Of a DNA stretch of 64,000 bases, positions 62,318 through 64,000 are shown piece after piece. Under the pieces are notes generated by a model. The model was given only the letters and a program-made list of their open reading frames with translations, made no database searches and was not told the DNA's origin. Each line of letters begins with the position of its first letter. Position 1 is the stretch's first letter. The DNA comes from Bdellovibrio sp. BCCA (GTDB lineage: Bacteria; Bdellovibrionota; Bdellovibrionia; Bdellovibrionales; Bdellovibrionaceae). The position numbers and the translations under genes are program-made. Location: assembly GCF_037996825.1 (NCBI RefSeq), contig NZ_JBBNAC010000001.1, positions 3,658,001 through 3,722,000 of the forward strand, read 5' to 3'.

Positions 62318-63462
62318 TGAAAAAGACTGGTGAAATTTTAAAGAAAGCCCGCGAGGAAAAAGGCCTTTCTCTTCATGAAATTGGTCTTTCTTTAAAAATT
62401 AACAGCAAGGTTTTAAAAGCCATCGAAGAGGGCGACGATGCTCATCTTCCGGCGAAGACTTTTTTACGTGGCTTTGTACAAAGTTACGCAAACTTCCTTC
62501 ATCTTGATTCCGAAAAAGTTCTTGAGGTCTTTTATGAAGAGATGGGTTCGACTCGTCCGAAGCCTTACATCCGTCCTCACGATGGTGAAAAAGCGGAAGT
62601 AAAAGAAGAAGCTGCGACAACGACAGCAACGTCGGCTCAGGCCTCCACATCCACTGCAACACCTGCTGCGAAAACAGAAACTTCTGAAGCCACTGTGACT
62701 CCGATTCGCAAAGCGACTCCTCCGCCAAGTTCTTCTGATGGAATGCAGTCTTTGCGTGAAAATAAATCGAGCAAAACGATTATCATTGCGGTGATTGGTG
62801 TGGTCCTTGTTGGTCTGATCCTTTTCACTAAGAAAATGATCGATAAGTATTCAAAAGAAGCTGAAGTGCCAAGTGGCGAGGTGGCGCAAACAATTGAAGG
62901 TGCTACTCCAGTTACTGAGGAAACTCCAACTCTGGTTGAAAATGAATCCGCAGACAAAAAAGAAACAACAAGCCCTCTTGGCAATTTGACAACGGCTCCA
63001 ACACCTTCGGCTCCGGCTTCATTGCCTTCGCCAACACCTACTCCGGTAAAACCAATGACGGCAGCCACTCCAGTTGCGACTCCAACTCCGTCGCCGACTC
63101 CGGTGACCAAACCAAGTCCAACCCCAACACCTGTGGCAAGTCCTTCACCTTCTCCAACGCCTTCAGCAACACCTGTTGCAAGTCCATCGCCAACACCAAC
63201 ACCGAAGCCAACTCCAAAAGAGGAAAGCAATAAACCTGTTGAGTTGATTGTGGAAGCTTTGGATACAGTGGAGATTGAATACGCTTCTCCAACTGGTAAA
63301 CCGCAAAAAATCAAACTTTCGGCGGAACAAGTTCATACTTTCAAAAGTAAGAGTGGTTTAAAAATTAATTTCTCTAACGGTGGTGCCGTAAACTTGATCC
63401 TGAATGGAAAAGAAGTCGGCATTCCGGGAGACCTTGGTAAACCTATCAAGTTGAGCTACTAA
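62317..63462 (+). CDS. rodZ: RodZ-like cytoskeletal protein
   Basis: 381 residues from the ATG at 62317 with AAAGGGA just upstream; a TTG one codon before is possible. Layout: N-terminal HTH_25 (about 5-75, LKKAREEKGLSLHEIGLSLK), a Ser/Thr/Ala linker, one membrane helix (about 153-171, TIIIAVIGVVLVGLILF), a periplasmic Pro/Thr/Ser-rich repeat (about 225-302) and a C-terminal beta domain (DUF4115-like, about 305-381). RodZ links MreB to the wall synthesis machinery. The Pro-rich spacer is long. Follows the TPR gene with TGATG overlap. Confidence 0.85.
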   Translation: MKKTGEILKKAREEKGLSLHEIGLSLKINSKVLKAIEEGDDAHLPAKTFLRGFVQSYANFLHLDSEKVLEVFYEEMGSTRPKPYIRPHDGEKAEVKEEAATTTATSAQASTSTATPAAKTETSEATVTPIRKATPPPSSSDGMQSLRENKSSKTIIIAVIGVVLVGLILFTKKMIDKYSKEAEVPSGEVAQTIEGATPVTEETPTLVENESADKKETTSPLGNLTTAPTPSAPASLPSPTPTPVKPMTAATPVATPTPSPTPVTKPSPTPTPVASPSPSPTPSATPVASPSPTPTPKPTPKEESNKPVELIVEALDTVEIEYASPTGKPQKIKLSAEQVHTFKSKSGLKINFSNGGAVNLILNGKEVGIPGDLGKPIKLSY

Positions 63463-63464
63463 GC

Positions 63465-64000
63465 TTGAAAGATTTCCGTCGCATTTGGGGCTTAAGCCTT
63501 TTCGTTAAACTGATCCTTGCGGCACTCATTCCTTTGAGTGCCGATGAAGCTTATTACTGGGTGTGGGCGCAGCGCCTGCAACTAAGTTACTTCGATCATC
63601 CACCAATGGTGGCGTGGTTGTTTTCCATCGGACATTTCCTTGAGCCCTTTGCAAATGCTGTTCGCTGGCCGGCTGTGATTTTAGGTCATGGCATGTTGGC
63701 CGTCTGGTACTTGATTCTGAAAGACCGCGTGGATTTTGCGAAAATCAGAACGTGGACTTACCTGGTTTTATTTTCTCCCCTTCTTGGTTTTGGCTCTTTG
63801 ATCGTGACACCTGATTTGCCTGTGATGTTCTTTTGGTCACTGGCGATTCTTTTCGCTTTGAAAGCTTTGGAAGAAAAATCTTTGCTCGCGTATTTGGGTT
63901 TGGGCGCAGCTCTTGGTTTAGGATTTTGCTCGAAATATCATATTGTTCTTTTTGTTCCCTGCCTGCTTGTGTTTCTTTTTGTCGAAAAAAAATGGAAAGA
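63465..64000 (+). CDS. GT39/ArnT-type glycosyltransferase, 5' part
   Basis: Partial: 178 codons and two bases, then the window ends. Start is a TTG two bases after the rodZ stop; no strong Shine-Dalgarno. The product shows a membrane helix, then LSADEAYYWVWAQRLQLSYF-DHPP (the DE...YFDHPP motif of GT39/ArnT-like enzymes) and further helices. Such enzymes transfer sugars from lipid carriers in the membrane to envelope targets. Substrate not visible from this portion. It looks co-transcribed with rodZ. Confidence 0.8.
   Translation, partial: MKDFRRIWGLSLFVKLILAALIPLSADEAYYWVWAQRLQLSYFDHPPMVAWLFSIGHFLEPFANAVRWPAVILGHGMLAVWYLILKDRVDFAKIRTWTYLVLFSPLLGFGSLIVTPDLPVMFFWSLAILFALKALEEKSLLAYLGLGAALGLGFCSKYHIVLFVPCLLVFLFVEKKWK

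Noticed and set aside
62989-63219. CRISPR or direct-repeat array
   Set aside because: The repeats are short, degenerate and in frame, encoding a Pro/Thr/Ser spacer; there are no spacers or leader.
62637-63314. Minus-strand frame rich in Gly and Val opposite rodZ
   Set aside because: It is the reverse complement of the Pro/Thr/Ser repeat; no start signal or family motif.

Overview
The window looks like chromosomal DNA of a predatory Bdellovibrio-type bacterium (Bdellovibrionota). This is inferred from gene content, not from a search. The pointers are many Sec-exported proteins and lipoproteins (one with a lipobox ending FQNC-GKAGF), a protein with a CFI-type C-terminal box, an MCE lipid-transport operon with two permeases, a tiny lysine-tetrad protein, TTG starts beside ATG starts, and a core housekeeping set in a Gram-negative envelope context. 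No prophage, insertion sequence or CRISPR array was seen.

Layout. 1-3.8 kb: a truncated Tad-pilus type envelope gene on the minus strand, then a secreted protein plus nagZ. 3.8-12.7 kb: a four-gene minus-strand operon of surface or secreted proteins. Its order is a signal-peptide-bearing Rhs/YD-repeat protein with a 100-residue variable C-terminus, a small gene overlapping its stop codon (probable immunity protein), and two large exported proteins (IPT/PKD and seven-bladed RCC1 propeller) that share an unusual N-terminal domain. 12.9-19 kb: a structured leader and TonB-like protein, a papain-like protease, an outer-membrane barrel and an M23 peptidase whose start codons overlap head to head, and a lipoprotein. 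19-26.4 kb: galU, a LolA-like protein, priA, a CFI-box protein, an FAD oxidoreductase and a membrane histidine kinase.

26.7-37.8 kb is the housekeeping core, all on the plus strand: rpsB-tsf-pyrH-frr-uppS-cdsA-rseP, tsaB, a MinD-like ATPase, a degenerate J-domain/HTH protein, an RluD-type synthase, pgeF and a 3-methyladenine glycosylase. A decayed toxin with an intact antitoxin follows. 38.1-43.5 kb: a TrhA-family membrane protein, tRNA-Phe, a reverse-transsulfuration pair (CBS and CGL) downstream of an orphan TadB/TadC pair, and a 36-residue histone-like protein. 43.5-52.3 kb: an inverted-repeat cluster, an outer-membrane barrel, the MCE (Mla-like) operon, a lipoprotein gene broken by an in-frame stop, a PLD-family protein, PolX, and a second MCE-type ATPase.

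52.4-64 kb: the TCA genes mdh-sucC-sucD, a periplasmic binding protein, a dihaem cytochrome c, small secreted proteins, ndk, a TrmA/RlmD-type RNA methyltransferase, a TPR lipoprotein, a RodZ-like protein and the start of a GT39-type glycosyltransferase cut by the window end.

The most unusual parts are the Rhs operon with its paired accessory proteins, the hairpin-rich leader of the TonB-like gene, the degenerate J-domain/HTH protein, the broken toxin-antitoxin remnant, and the inverted repeats next to the lysine-tetrad gene.
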